Below, piece by piece: positions 46,024-57,282 of a stretch of DNA of 64,000 nt. A program made the position numbers and the translations under genes. The stretch's first letter is position 1. Each line of letters starts with the position of its first letter. This DNA is from Jaltomata sinuosa (Eukaryota > Streptophyta > Magnoliopsida > Solanales > Solanaceae). The notes beneath the pieces are model-generated. The model was not told where the DNA came from and did not search any database. It saw only the letters and a list, made by a program, of their open reading frames with translations. Location: positions 186,001-250,000 of the forward strand of contig QJPP01007236.1 in the NCBI GenBank assembly GCA_003996215.1, in the 5' to 3' direction.

Positions 46024-49000
46024 TGATTCCACACCAAATAGATTTTAGCCCAGGTTCCCTGGCAAGAAAACATATTCAAAAAGAATTTTTTAATAAAAGG
46101 TGGAATAAGTTTAAAACTTGATTTTTTGATTCTTATAGCAAAGAAGATATGAATAATATTTCTCAAGAGTTTTATGAAACTTGTGCAGTGCATAATCAAA
46201 TAATGCATTTTGTCCCTTGGTTTATAACCACTTATCTACCTTTGTATGTCAATATTATTGAAAGAACTTATCGCAAGACTAATGGGAAGGTAATAACAGC
46301 CATTTATCCTCCGCAGTCTGCTTTTATTTTACCTAATAATACAGGTATAACTTTCAATGCTTTTCAAAGATTTATTGAAGAAGAAATTGCTTCGATAAGT
46401 ATTTCTGAGATTAATAAGCTCATTTCTCAAAATAATTATTTGGGTTTATATGTAAAAGTTTTGGGAGAACATATTATCTCTCTCGATAAAAAACTAGATG
46501 AAATGACTATTTTAATAAAAGATATAAAAGCTGATATAGCTAAGACCAATGTTGCTTCAACTAGTAAAGCAGAAGCTTCAACTAGTAAAGCACAAGTGGT
46601 CACTACTTTTATTCAAAGACCTCCTGAGATTCAGGATTTTAAGTTTAAATCATTAAATGATTTGGAAGAACTTCTTGATAAAAAGTTTTCAGGTTTAAAT
46701 ATTAAACCAATCGAATTGTCTAAAGAGTTTTCCGATAAAATGGATCAAACTAGTGATTATAAAAATCATATTTTCTCGGAGCTCAATAAGCTTAAAGGTT
46801 ACCCCCGCAAGAATAGTGGTTATGCTAAACCTGCTTTAAATACGTTCTATTACCCTCGTCCTACTCCCCAAGATGTCTTGATAGAAGAACGAGATTGGAA
46901 CCAAACTAATACGTCTTACAGCGGTTCCGAGATTTACGAATGGAATCTCGATGGGTTGACAGATAGGCAGTTGACCATTCTCATCCATAGGATGCTTATG
47001 TATGCAACTATTTGCAAAAGCACCAAAAATAATGATAGAACTGTCTGCAAGATGATTGTTGCAGGTTTTACAGGACAGCTCAGAGGCTGGTGGGATAACT
47101 ATTTAAGCGTAGAGGAAAAAGCCGTTATTATTAATGCAATAGCAACTAATGAAGGTGTTGATAACCTAGGCTTTGCTCTCGAAAAAAACCGAGAAGATGC
47201 GGTTTACACCCTTGTGGTTACCATTTTAGAACATTTTAATGGTAGATTTACCTCACAGTATGAAACGGTTCGTACCTTACTAAATGGTCTCAAATGCCCT
47301 ACGTTGACCAAATGGAGATGGTACAAAGATACGTTTCTAAGTCGGGTTATGGAATTACCCGAAAACAAATATGAATATTGAAAAGCTAAGTTTATAGACG
47401 GCCTTTCTTCATTATTTGCAGAAAGGGTTAGAAAAACCCTAAGAGGAAACCACATAGAGATTCCTTATAGGGATTACACTTACGGCAAGTTAATAGGAGT
47501 TTGCACTCAAGAAGGATTAAACTTGTGCAACGAGCTCCTTATGTCACAGCAGCTTAAGAAAATAAGCATAAGGAAAGATCTCAGCTTGGAGATTTTTGCA
47601 CACAGTTCGGTTTACCTGAACCAGCAGCCTATGGCAGCAAAAAGGAATATTACCAGTCCCCCAGAACTGAAGGTTCTAACAGAAGACGAAGATCTAGGCG
47701 AAGATCTAAAGAAGAAAGAGAAGCTAAAAGAAGCTCTCGTAAATCTAATAGATTTACCAAGGATCGGTCAGGAAGAGACCTTTCTAGAATCAAATGTTAC
47801 AAATGTGGTAAGCGAGGGCATATTGCCCCAAATTGCAAATTGAATAAGCTCAAGGCCTTAGAACTCAATGCAGAACTGCATGATAAGGTTTATAGTTTGT
47901 TATACACCTCCGGTTCTGATGAGGATTATGAATCATATTCAGAAGTAGAATCAGATATTGATCTCATTGATTTATCTGACCCTGAAGAACAGGTTAATAG
48001 CTCATGCACCACTTGCAAAGGTAATACATGCAACTGTGAAGGAGATGAAATCTACAAGTTACAATCACAATTTCAAGATTTCAATCTTAATATGTTTACC
48101 TTTGATAATGTGATTGAATTATTAAAAGAAGTTACTGATAACAAACTTCGAGAAAAGATTATTAATCTTGCCACTGCTAATGATTCTAGCTCTTCAAAAC
48201 CTCTTGTGAATAACAAGAAAAATGATTTTGAATATGATGCCCCTTACTCATTAAAAGAGGTTGATAACCGTTTGATGATGAAAAATTCTTTTATTGAAAA
48301 GGATGCTTCTTTTGATGATCTAAAAGAAGAGGTTGAAAATTTCAAGAGAGAAATAAAAATTCTCAAGCAGAATCAGACTATTTGTGACACAAGGATTTCT
48401 CAGATTGAGGAAAATATTGCTTCTACGCATATCAGTCCTATTCAAACTAGTTCTCCGAAAGGTAAAGAGGTTTGCCATGATGAACCCGCTACTAGTGATC
48501 CTGAAACTAATATGTTTTTGGGAATGATGCAGGTTGTCACTGCTCATAAATGGTATGTTAAATGCACCATTTTAATTGATAATAGTTTCTCTATTACTAA
48601 TGTTGCTATGATCGACAGCGGAGCATATGTAAGCTGCATTCAAGAGGGTCTTGTCCCCTCAAAATATTTTCAAAAAACTGCGGATATGGTAAAATCCGCA
48701 TCAGGACATGCTTTAGATATAAAGTATAAACTTTCAAATACAAAAATTTGCCAGAACAAGGTTTGCATTCCACATTTCTTCTTTCTGGTAAAAAAATTAG
48801 TTGCATCCTCCAATTATACTTGGAACGCCTTTTATAAATGCAATATATCCTTTTACGCATATTGATTCAAAAGGATTTTCAGCTTCGTACGAAGACAATA
48901 AAATAAGTTATACTTTCATCACGGAGCCAGTAACTCGTAAAATTGATGCTTTGATTAAAATGAAGCAAAAACATGTTGATTCTTTACAATATGAACTCTT

Positions 49001-50462
49001 TAGCATGAATATATTTGAGTCTCTCAAATCTGCTAAAATACAGGAAAAAATAAAATTAATTTCCGAGCAGATTGCCATTGATATTTGCGCAGATCACCCC
49101 AGTGCATTTTGGAATCGCAAAAAGCACATTGTTACTCTTCCATATGAGGAGGATTTCGCAGAGGATAATATCCCAACCAAGTCTCATCCCTGCCAAATGA
49201 ATTCTGAATTAGTGGAATTCTGCAAAAGAGAAATCGATACTTTACTACAAAAAGGTTTGATAAAACCATCGAAATCTCCTTGGTCATGCACAGCGTTTTA
49301 TGTAAATAATGCTGCAGAAAAGGAACGAGGAGTTCCCAGGTTAGTAATAAATTACAAGCCTTTAAACAAATGTTTAAAATGGGTAAGGTATCCTATTCCC
49401 AATAAACGAGATTTATTATCCAGGTTATACGACGCCAATATATTTTCAAAATTTGATTTAAAATCAGGATATTGGCAGATTCAGATTTTTAAAGAGCATT
49501 CTTATAGGACTACTTTTAATGTTCCTTTTGGGCAATACGAGTGGAATGTCATGCCATTCGGTTTAAAAAACTCCCCATCAGAATTTTAAAAAATCATGAA
49601 TGACATTTTCAATCCATATATGGATTTCATTATTGCTTATATTGATGATATTCTGGTGTTTTCAAAAACTCTTGAAATGCATATGAAACACCTTGATATC
49701 TTCAAGAAAATTGTTATACAAAATGGTTTGGTTATTTCTAAACCAAAAATGAGTTTGTTCCAGACAGAAGTACGTTTTCTGGGACACTTAATTTGTCAAG
49801 GAAAAGTCACTCCTATTCAGAGGGCCATCGACTTTGCATCAAAGTTTCCTGACATTATTACTGATAGAACTCAATTGCAGAGATTCTTGGGTAGTTTAAA
49901 TTACATCTCCCCCTTTTACAAGAATCTTTCTCGTGATTTAGCCCCGTTTAATGACAGTCTCAAAAAGGATTATAAATCACCATGGACTAATAGTCACACT
50001 ACTTTGGTAAAGAACATTAAATTACGAGTTCAGTCTTTACCTTGTTTAACTCTTGCTAACCCTGCTTGGCAAAAAATTATTGAAACTGATGCTTCAAATA
50101 TTGGTTACGGTGGGATTCTTAAACAAATTAATCCCAATGACAAAAATGAATATCTTATAAGATTTCATTCTGGTAAATGGACAGAAGCCCAGAAAAAATA
50201 CGCAACTGTGGCTCATGAAATGCTTACAATTGTTAAGTGTGTCTTGAAATTTCAAGATGATTTGTATAATCAAAAGTTTTTGATAAAAATAGATGCTCAG
50301 TCAGTCAAATACATGTTTGACAAAGATTTTAAGCATGATGCGTCCAAACTTATATTTGCTAGGTGGCAGGCTCAACTAGCCCCATTCGATTTTGATATTC
50401 ATTATAAAAAGGGAATTGATAATTCTCTTCCAGACTTCCTATCCAGAGAATATATTCAATAA
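46023..50462 (+). pseudogene. EPRV copy A coat-protease-RT-RNase H polyprotein, broken
   Basis: Order of parts: coiled N-terminal region, coat core with GQLRGWWDNYL, CCHC zinc knuckle, aspartic protease, RT with YIDDIL, and RNase H (TDASNIGYGG, AHEMLTIVK). Breaks seen: TGA at 46119-46121 (Trp in copy C), TGA at 47379-47381 (Trp in C), one-base loss in the A-run at 47559-47562, one-base gain in the A-run at 48790-48796, and TAA at 49587-49589 (Gln in B). The protease motif reads DSGAY instead of DSGAD. By comparison with C the intact frame is about 1,478 codons. Two of the breaks (the frameshifts) are shared with B. Confidence 0.9.
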
Positions 50463-50647
50463 TGTTTTATTTAGCTTTTCTTTCTGAAAAAACTTTAATT
50501 TCTATGATAAAGGTGATTAAATTGCCTAAAGATCTTACTAGTGTTATTATTGAAATCATCATTAATGATATAATAAGAGAAGAACTCTCTATTCATGACT
50601 ACTCGGAAGAAATCCGGGAAGAATTAACATATTATTTTTCAGAATGA
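50462..50647 (+). CDS. EPRV copy A 61-codon ORF, unknown function
   Basis: The start overlaps the RNase H stop (TAATG) and the stop overlaps the next start (ATGA). The product begins MFYLAFLSEKTLISMIKV and is rich in Ile/Leu, then acidic (EELSIHDYSEEIREEL). Its presence with one or two changes in all three copies argues that it is a real viral gene. No known domain was recognised. Confidence 0.65.
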   Translation: MFYLAFLSEKTLISMIKVIKLPKDLTSVIIEIIINDIIREELSIHDYSEEIREELTYYFSE

Positions 50648-52143
50648 TTAATCTGTTTTCTTACAGGATGGACCCGCCATGGCGGCAAGTTCGAGGGAGA
50701 GGAAGGGGAAGATCAGCCCCAGGAAGATCCTCTGGACAGAGTAATTCTCAAGGATCGACATATCGATTCAATTACCCAGTTATACAAGGATCGTCATATC
50801 GATCAAATTACCCAGTTATACAAATGGGTAACAGAAGTCTTATTAATAAAAAGATCATAGATGAAGGTGAATCCAGCTCATCTGCTGTTCCTGAGCAGGT
50901 TATTAACTTGGAAAATATTCCCAAGGAAAGTCCATTATACGAACATGCGCAGGCATATTTGCATGCACAAAGGCAGAAAGATACTTTTGCCTCGATCATG
51001 AAAGAAGATAATGATAATATCATATCTTATGAACAACTCCGAAAAAGGGAAATTATATTTTTCCTGGAAAATTCTGATATACAGAGAAAATCTGAGCCAT
51101 GGAAAATATTCCAGAGGTACTTAATCAAGGGATTATATTTCCCGGGAGAATCATATAAAACTCGGTTATATTATGAAACTTGTTTAACAAGTACCGGTAG
51201 TGCAGAAATTCAGCACTTTTGTCCTACGGGTTATACCCCAGAAGAGAATGTTTATAACTTCTCAAAAATAATCATCAAACAGATTATATCTATTGAAGAC
51301 TGGGGACTGTCCACTATGAAAGAAAGACAACTTATTGTTAAAGGTATTCCTATGAACTTCACATATTGGGATTATATCCAAGCTTTTAGCCAAACATTGT
51401 TTTATAATAATGATAAAAACAAGCATACATGGTTTGTTAAAATTTGTGCAAAAGTATTTGCAGAACCAATCCCAAATTGGTTCATTAACTGGTGGTCATA
51501 CCACGGTCCTTCTATCCAGATATTACCAGAAAATGTCCTCCAATTATATAAAGAGTGGAAAAGGGTATCCCCGTTTCTCCAAGAATTATACCACGAAGAT
51601 CATATCTGTTGGTTAGAAAAAATTGACCAAATGTATTTCTTTATAGAATTCTCTATTCCGTGGATCCATAAATGGGCTCCCGAAATAAGATTCACAGCGG
51701 AAGATGTTCCCTGTCTATACCGGGTCTATTATAATAATTTCTGGGAAAAATTGTTAAAAAAGGATCCCAGGTCCAAACAATTGAATGGACAAGAACTCAT
51801 TGATACTATTATCAACACCATCAACTCGTATAAGGAACTTCCTCAACAGGAGATTAGCGTTGATAATCCCTCGATTAGGCATATTGCCAGAAGAATCTCC
51901 ACCCAAGAAGGAGATAAAGAAGCAATGGTTAACGAGTATCTCGAAAAAATGAAGAAGAGCTTGCTTCAAGGTATCGATCAAATCGATAAATCAGACACTT
52001 CTATGAGAAGTGAGACTTCAGGCGAAGAATCGCAACGCCAAAGAGAAGACGTCATATTGTCTACAGAAGAAATACAGGAGGCAGAAGACTTGCTTCAATC
52101 ATTAAAAGCCATGGAAAAGAAACGTGGCAAAGAAAAAATATGA
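50644..52143 (+). CDS. EPRV copy A RGR-rich ORF, 499 codons
   Basis: The frame is intact. The likely start is MINLFSYRMDPPWR or the second Met (MDPPWR), since copy B has lost the first ATG. The N-terminus has RGRGRGRSAPGR, a nucleic-acid-binding type of sequence, then a 36-bp tandem duplication (FNYPVIQ / SNYPVIQ). The middle is aromatic-rich (WFINWWSYHGP) and the C-terminus is charged, Glu/Lys-rich. The position matches the transactivator (TAV) gene of several caulimovirids, but no TAV motif was seen, so the function is open. Confidence 0.7.
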   Translation: MINLFSYRMDPPWRQVRGRGRGRSAPGRSSGQSNSQGSTYRFNYPVIQGSSYRSNYPVIQMGNRSLINKKIIDEGESSSSAVPEQVINLENIPKESPLYEHAQAYLHAQRQKDTFASIMKEDNDNIISYEQLRKREIIFFLENSDIQRKSEPWKIFQRYLIKGLYFPGESYKTRLYYETCLTSTGSAEIQHFCPTGYTPEENVYNFSKIIIKQIISIEDWGLSTMKERQLIVKGIPMNFTYWDYIQAFSQTLFYNNDKNKHTWFVKICAKVFAEPIPNWFINWWSYHGPSIQILPENVLQLYKEWKRVSPFLQELYHEDHICWLEKIDQMYFFIEFSIPWIHKWAPEIRFTAEDVPCLYRVYYNNFWEKLLKKDPRSKQLNGQELIDTIINTINSYKELPQQEISVDNPSIRHIARRISTQEGDKEAMVNEYLEKMKKSLLQGIDQIDKSDTSMRSETSGEESQRQREDVILSTEEIQEAEDLLQSLKAMEKKRGKEKI

Positions 52144-52277
52144 AGAAGACAGAGAAAATGGCTGTCACCATCAAATAAACAATATATAAACTGTTCAAAA
52201 CAGTAAATCCATTGTTTAGGGACCCACATGGGACCCCTCCTACTGTACAAAGATTCTTTATGTTTGTTTTTCATTCC

Positions 52278-52285
52278 TATATAAG
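52278..52285 (+). promoter_or_regulatory. EPRV copy A TATA box of pregenomic RNA promoter
   Basis: TATATAAG, about 135 bp downstream of the last ORF stop and about 110 bp upstream of the poly(A) signal, the arrangement of caulimovirid 35S-type promoters. Another TATATAAA lies about 95 bp further upstream (near 52183). Confidence 0.65.
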
Positions 52286-52392
52286 TTCTCATCTTGTTAA
52301 GTAGGAGAACACACAGAAAATTTTAGATATTCTCTCTTTTCTTATCTTTTGTAAAGAAAAATCAGAAAGTTTTGGCCACTGTTCCGACATTC

Positions 52393-52398
52393 AATAAA
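52393..52398 (+). terminator. EPRV copy A poly(A) signal
   Basis: AATAAA in TTCAATAAAAAATTTT. With a transcript start near 52310 this gives a terminal redundancy of roughly 100 nt. Confidence 0.6.
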
Positions 52399-52415
52399 AA
52401 ATTTTGGATCAGTTT

Positions 52416-52976
52416 TGCTAAACAACCTTTGGTTCTTGGTCGTCCTCCAAGGTATTTACTTTTTAATTTTTAATTCTTAATTTTTTAGTACTCTTCTCCT
52501 AGCCAGGACTATGTCCGGCTAAACATTTTCCATATCTATGTCTCTTACCTAACGTCTCTCCTATATGCACCATGAACGGATCTAAGCTTTATTAAAATAG
52601 AAAGGAATTTCTTATAAGTTTCTTGACTTGGTTCTGAGATGGTGGTACAGTCGGATCTAGAACTACTCTTATGATCTCTGTCTGGCAAGCCTGTAGCAAG
52701 CCATGACCTCTTTAGCCCGAGATATGTGTTGAAAAGGGCGCCTCTTGGTCCGGTTAGAACCGCTATCGGGTTAGAACCGTTGGACAAGAGTATTATAAGA
52801 GTATGTGCTGTGTTCCTGACAGACCCTTTGCTCGGGTAAAAGAGTTAGTCTCTCCCATACAGTCTTAAGAAATTTATGAAAAATTCTCAAATATTTCAGT
52901 TCTTATGCCTGCGTTTATTCGCCAGTATAAGGATGCTGAATTGCTAGATCATAGACTATGGCGGATTACCGCCCGG
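52416..52976 (+). other. EPRV leader region between copies A and B
   Basis: Sequence downstream of the poly(A) signal that corresponds to the leader of the pregenomic RNA. 52401-52622 is repeated in inverted form at 56687-56916 as part of copy C, which shows that it is viral. The rest (52623-52982) is viral by continuity only. It has short ORFs, including ATG at 52905 and ATG at 52958. No primer binding site is present before the junction with B. Confidence 0.6.
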
Positions 52977-55900
52977 TCTCAGAAAGGGTTAGAAAAACCC
53001 TAAGAGGAAACCACATAGAGATTCCTTATAGGGATTACACTTACGGCAAGTTAATAGGAGTTTGCACTCAAGAAGGATTAAACTTGTGCAACGAGCTCCT
53101 TATGTCACAGCAGCTTAAGAAAATAAGCATAAGGAAAGATCTCAGCTTGGAGATTTTTGCACACAGTTCGGTTTACCTGAACCAGCAGCCTATGGCAGCA
53201 AAAAGGAATATTACCAGTCCCCCAGAACTGAAGGTTCTAACAGAAGACGAAGATCTAGGCGAAGATCTAAAGAAGAAAGAGAAGCTAAAAGAAGCTCTCG
53301 TAAATCTAATAGATTTACCAAGGATCGGTCAGGAAGAGACCTTTCTAGAATCAAATGTTACAAATGTGGTAAGCGAGGGCATATTGCCCCAAATTGCAAA
53401 TTGAATAAGCTCAAGGCCTTAGAACTCAATGCAGAACTGCATGATAAGGTTTATAGTTTGTTATACACCTCCGGTTCTGATGAGGATTATGAATCATATT
53501 CAGAAGCAGAATCAGATATTGATCTCATTGATTTATCTGACCCTGAAGAACAGGTTAATAGCTCATGCACCACTTGCAAAGGTAATACATGCAACTGTGA
53601 AGGAGATGAAATCTACAAGTTACAATCACAATTTCAAGATTTCAATCTTAATATGTTTACCTTTGATAATGTGATTGAATTATTAAAAGAAGTTACTGAT
53701 AACAAACTTCGAGAAAAGATTATTAATCTTGCCACTGCTAATGATTCTAGCTCTTCAAAACCTCTTGTGAATAACAAGAAAAATGATTTTGAATATGATT
53801 CCCCTTACTCATTAAAAGAGGTTGATAACCGTTTGATGATGAAAAATTCTTTTATTGAAAAGGATGCTTCTTTTGATGATCTAAAAGAAGAGGTTGAAAA
53901 TCTCAAGAGAGAAATAAAAATTCTCAAGCAGAATCAGACTATTTGTGACACAAGGATTTCTCAGATTGAGGAAAATATTGCTTCTACGCATATCAGTCCT
54001 ATTCAAACTAGTTCTCCGAAAGGTAAAGAGGTTTGCCATGATGAACCCGCTACTAGTGATCCTGAAACTAATATGTTTTTGGGAATGATGCAGGTTGTCA
54101 CTGCTCATAAATGGTATGTTAAATGCACCATTTTAATTGATAATAGTTTCTCTATTACTAATGTTGCTATGATCGACAGCGGAGCAGATGTAAGCTGCAT
54201 TCAAGAGGGTCTTGTCCCCTCAAAATATTTTCAAAAAACTGCGGATATGGTAAAATCCGCATCAGGACATGCTTTAGATATAAAGTATAAACTTTCAAAT
54301 ACAAAAATTTGCCAGAACAAGGTTTGCATTCCACATTTCTTCTTTCTGGTAAAAAAATTAGTTGCATCCTCCAATTATACTTGGAACGCCTTTTATAAAT
54401 GCAATATATTCTTTTACGCATATTGATTCAAAAGGATTTTCAGCTTCGTACGAAGACAATAAAATAAGTTATACTTTCATCACGGAGCCAGTAACTCGTA
54501 AAATTGATGCTTTGATTAAAATGAAGCAAAAACATGTTGATTCTTTACAATATGAACTCTTTAGCATGAATATATTTGAGTCTCTCAAATCTGCTAAAAT
54601 ACAGGAAAAAATAAAATTAATTTCCGAGCAGATTGCCATTGATATTTGCGCAGATCACCCCAGTGCATTTTGGAATCGCAAAAAGCACATTGTTACTCTT
54701 CCATATGAGGAGGATTTCGCAGAGGATAATATCCCAACCAAGTCTCGTCCCTGCCAAATGAATTCTGAATTAGTGGAATTCTGCAAAAGAGAAATCGATA
54801 CTTTACTACAAAAAGGTTTGATAAAACCATCGAAATCTCCTTGGTCATGCACAGCGTTTTATGTAAATAATGTTGCAGAAAAGGAACGAGGAGTTCCCAG
54901 GTTAGTAATAAATTACAAGCCTTTAAACAAATGTTTAAAATGGGTAAGGTATCCTATTCCCAATAAACGAGATTTATTATCCAGGTTATACGACGCCAAT
55001 ATATTTTCAAAATTTGATTTAAAATCAGGATATTGGCAGATTCAGATTTTTAAAGAGCATTCTTATAGGACTGCTTTTAATGTTCCTTTTGGGCAATACG
55101 AGTGGAATGTCATGCCATTCGATTTAAAAAATGCCCCATCGGAATTTCAAAAAATCATGAATGACATTTTCAATCCATATATGGATTTCATTATTGTTTA
55201 TATTGATGATATTCTGGTGTTTTCAAAAACTCTTGAAATGCATATGAAACACCTTGATATCTTCAAGAAAATTGTTATACAAAATGGTTTGGTTATTTCT
55301 AAACCAAAAATGAGTTTGTTCCAGACAGAAGTACGTTTTCTGGGACACTTAATTTGTCAAGGAAAAGTCACTCTTATTCAGAGGGCCATCGAATTTGCAT
55401 CAAAGTTTCCTGACATTATTACTGATAGAACTCAATTGCAGAGATTATTGGGTAGTTTAAATTACATCTCCCCCTTTTACAAGAATCTTTCTCGTGATTT
55501 AGCCCCGTTATATGACAGGCTCAAAAAGGATTATAAATCACCATGGACTAATAGTCACACTACTTTGGTAAAGAACATTAAATTACGAGTTCAGTCTTTA
55601 CCTTGTTTAACTCTTGCTAACCCTGCTTGGCAAACAATTATTGAAACTGATGCTTCCAATATTGGTTACGGTGGGATTCTTAAACAAATTAATCACAATG
55701 ACAAAAATGAATATCTTATAAGATTTCATTCTGGTAAATGGACAGAAGCCCAGAAAAAATACGCAACTGTGGCTCATGAAATGCTTACAATTGTTAAGTG
55801 TGTCTTGAAATTTCAAGATGATTTGTATAATCAAAAGTTTTTGATAAAAACAGATGCTCAGTCAGTCAAATACATGTTTGACAAAGATTTTAAGCATGAT

Positions 55901-56023
55901 GCGTCCAAACTTATATTTGCTAGGTGGCAGGCTCAACTAGCCCCATTCGATTTTGATATTCATTATAAAAAGGGAATTGATAATTCTCTTCCAGACTTCC
56001 TATCCAGAGAATATATTCAATAA
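52958..56023 (+). pseudogene. EPRV copy B polymerase region fused to a leader ATG
   Basis: The frame starts MADYRPVSERV: nine or so codons from the leader, then at 52983 the sequence joins the second half of the coat region (corresponding to 47422 in A) in the correct frame. The same A-run loss (53120-53123) and A-run gain (54351-54357) as in A break the frame. From 54362 to 56023 the RT and RNase H are fully open (553 codons), with DSGAD in the protease and YIDDIL in the RT. The movement protein and the first ~460 codons of the coat region are absent. Confidence 0.88.
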
Positions 56024-56208
56024 TGTTTTATTTAGCTTTTCTTTCTGAAAAAACTTTAATTTCTATGATAAAGGTGATTAAATTGCCTAAAGATCTTACT
56101 AGTCTTATTATTGAAATCATCATTAATGATATAATAAGAGAGGAACTCTCTATTCATGACTACTCGGAAGAAATCCGGGAAGAATTAACATATTATTTTT
56201 CAGAATAA
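56023..56208 (+). CDS. EPRV copy B 61-codon ORF
   Basis: Almost identical to the copy A version (one Val to Leu change). The downstream overlap is changed: the stop is TAA and the ATGA start of the next ORF is lost (ATG to ATA). Confidence 0.6.
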   Translation: MFYLAFLSEKTLISMIKVIKLPKDLTSLIIEIIINDIIREELSIHDYSEEIREELTYYFSE

Positions 56209-56228
56209 TTAATCTGTTTTCTTACAGG

Positions 56229-56683
56229 ATGGACCCGCCATGGCGGCAAGTTCGAGGGAGAGGAAGGGGAAGATCAGCCCCAGGAAGATCCTCTGGACAC
56301 AGTAATTCTCAAGGATCGACATATCGATTCAATTACCCAGTTATACAAGGATCGTCATATCGATCAAATTACCCAGTTATACAAATGGGTAACAGAAGTC
56401 TTATTAATAAAAAGATCACAGATGAAGGTGAATCCAGCTCATCTGCTGCTCCTGAGCAGGTTATTAACCTGGAAAATATTCCCAAGGAAAGTCTGTTATA
56501 CAAACATGCGCAGGCATATTTGCATGCACAAAGGCAGAAAGATACTTTTGCCTCGATCATGAAAGAAGATAATGATAATATCATATCTTATGAACAACTC
56601 CGAAAAAGGAAAATTATATTTTTCCTGGAAAATTCTGATATACAGAGAAAATCTGAGCCATGGAAAATATTCCAGAGACATAG
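56229..56683 (+). pseudogene. EPRV copy B RGR-rich ORF, truncated
   Basis: The frame from MDPPWR covers about the first 150 codons and then breaks at about 56677 after EPWKIFQR, where the sequence jumps into inverted leader DNA of copy C. The remaining two thirds of the protein are missing. Confidence 0.85.
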
Positions 56684-56692
56684 ATATTCAAG
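56677..56692. other. Tail-to-tail junction between EPRV copies B and C
   Basis: After CCAGAG of copy B come the ten bases ACATAGATAT and then TCAAGAAACTTATAAG, the inverted leader. The string GAGACATAGATAT also occurs about 95 bp further on (near 56770), so the filler looks copied from nearby sequence. Confidence 0.7.
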
Positions 56693-56916
56693 AAACTTAT
56701 AAGAAATTCCTTTCTATTTTAATAAAGCTTAGATCCGTTCATGGTGCATATAGGAGAGACGTTAGGTAAGAGACATAGATATGGAAAACGTTTAGCCGGA
56801 CATAGTCCTGGCTAGGAGAAGAGTACTAAAAAATTAAGAATTAAAAATTAAAAAGTGAATACCTTGGAGGACGACCAAGAACCAAAGGTTGTTTAGCAAA
56901 ACTGATCCAAAAATTT
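56687..56916 (-). other. EPRV copy C leader fragment
   Basis: Reverse complement of 52401-52622. It begins just after the poly(A) signal position, so the promoter and TATA box of copy C have been removed. Confidence 0.85.
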
Positions 56917-57282
56917 ATCTTCTTTCATGATCGAGGCAAAAGTATCTTTCTGCCTTTGTGCATGCAAATATGCCTGCGCATGTTCGTATAACGGACTTTC
57001 CTTGGGAATATTTTCCAAGTTAATAACCTGCTCAGGAGCAGCAGATGAGCTGGATTCACCTTCATCTGTGATCTTTTTATTAATAAGACTTCTGTTACCC
57101 ATTTGTATAACTGGGTAATTTGATCGATATGACGATCCTTGTATAACTGGGTAATTGAATCGATATGTCGATCCTTGAGAATTACTCTGTCCAGAGGATC
57201 TTCCTGGGGCTGATCTTCCCCTTCCTCTCCCTCGAACTTGCCACCATGGCGGGTCCATCCTGTAAGAAAACAGATTAATCAT
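56893..57282 (-). pseudogene. EPRV copy C RGR-rich ORF, internally deleted
   Basis: The first ~120 codons are present (RGRGRGR, duplicated NYPVIQ block). After SIMKED the frame runs at about 56915 straight into the region just behind the poly(A) signal. Compared with A, about 1.4 kb are missing. Confidence 0.88.

Noticed and set aside
44835..52143. Copy A as a functional viral genome
   Set aside because: Three stops and two frameshifts in the polyprotein and no primer site.
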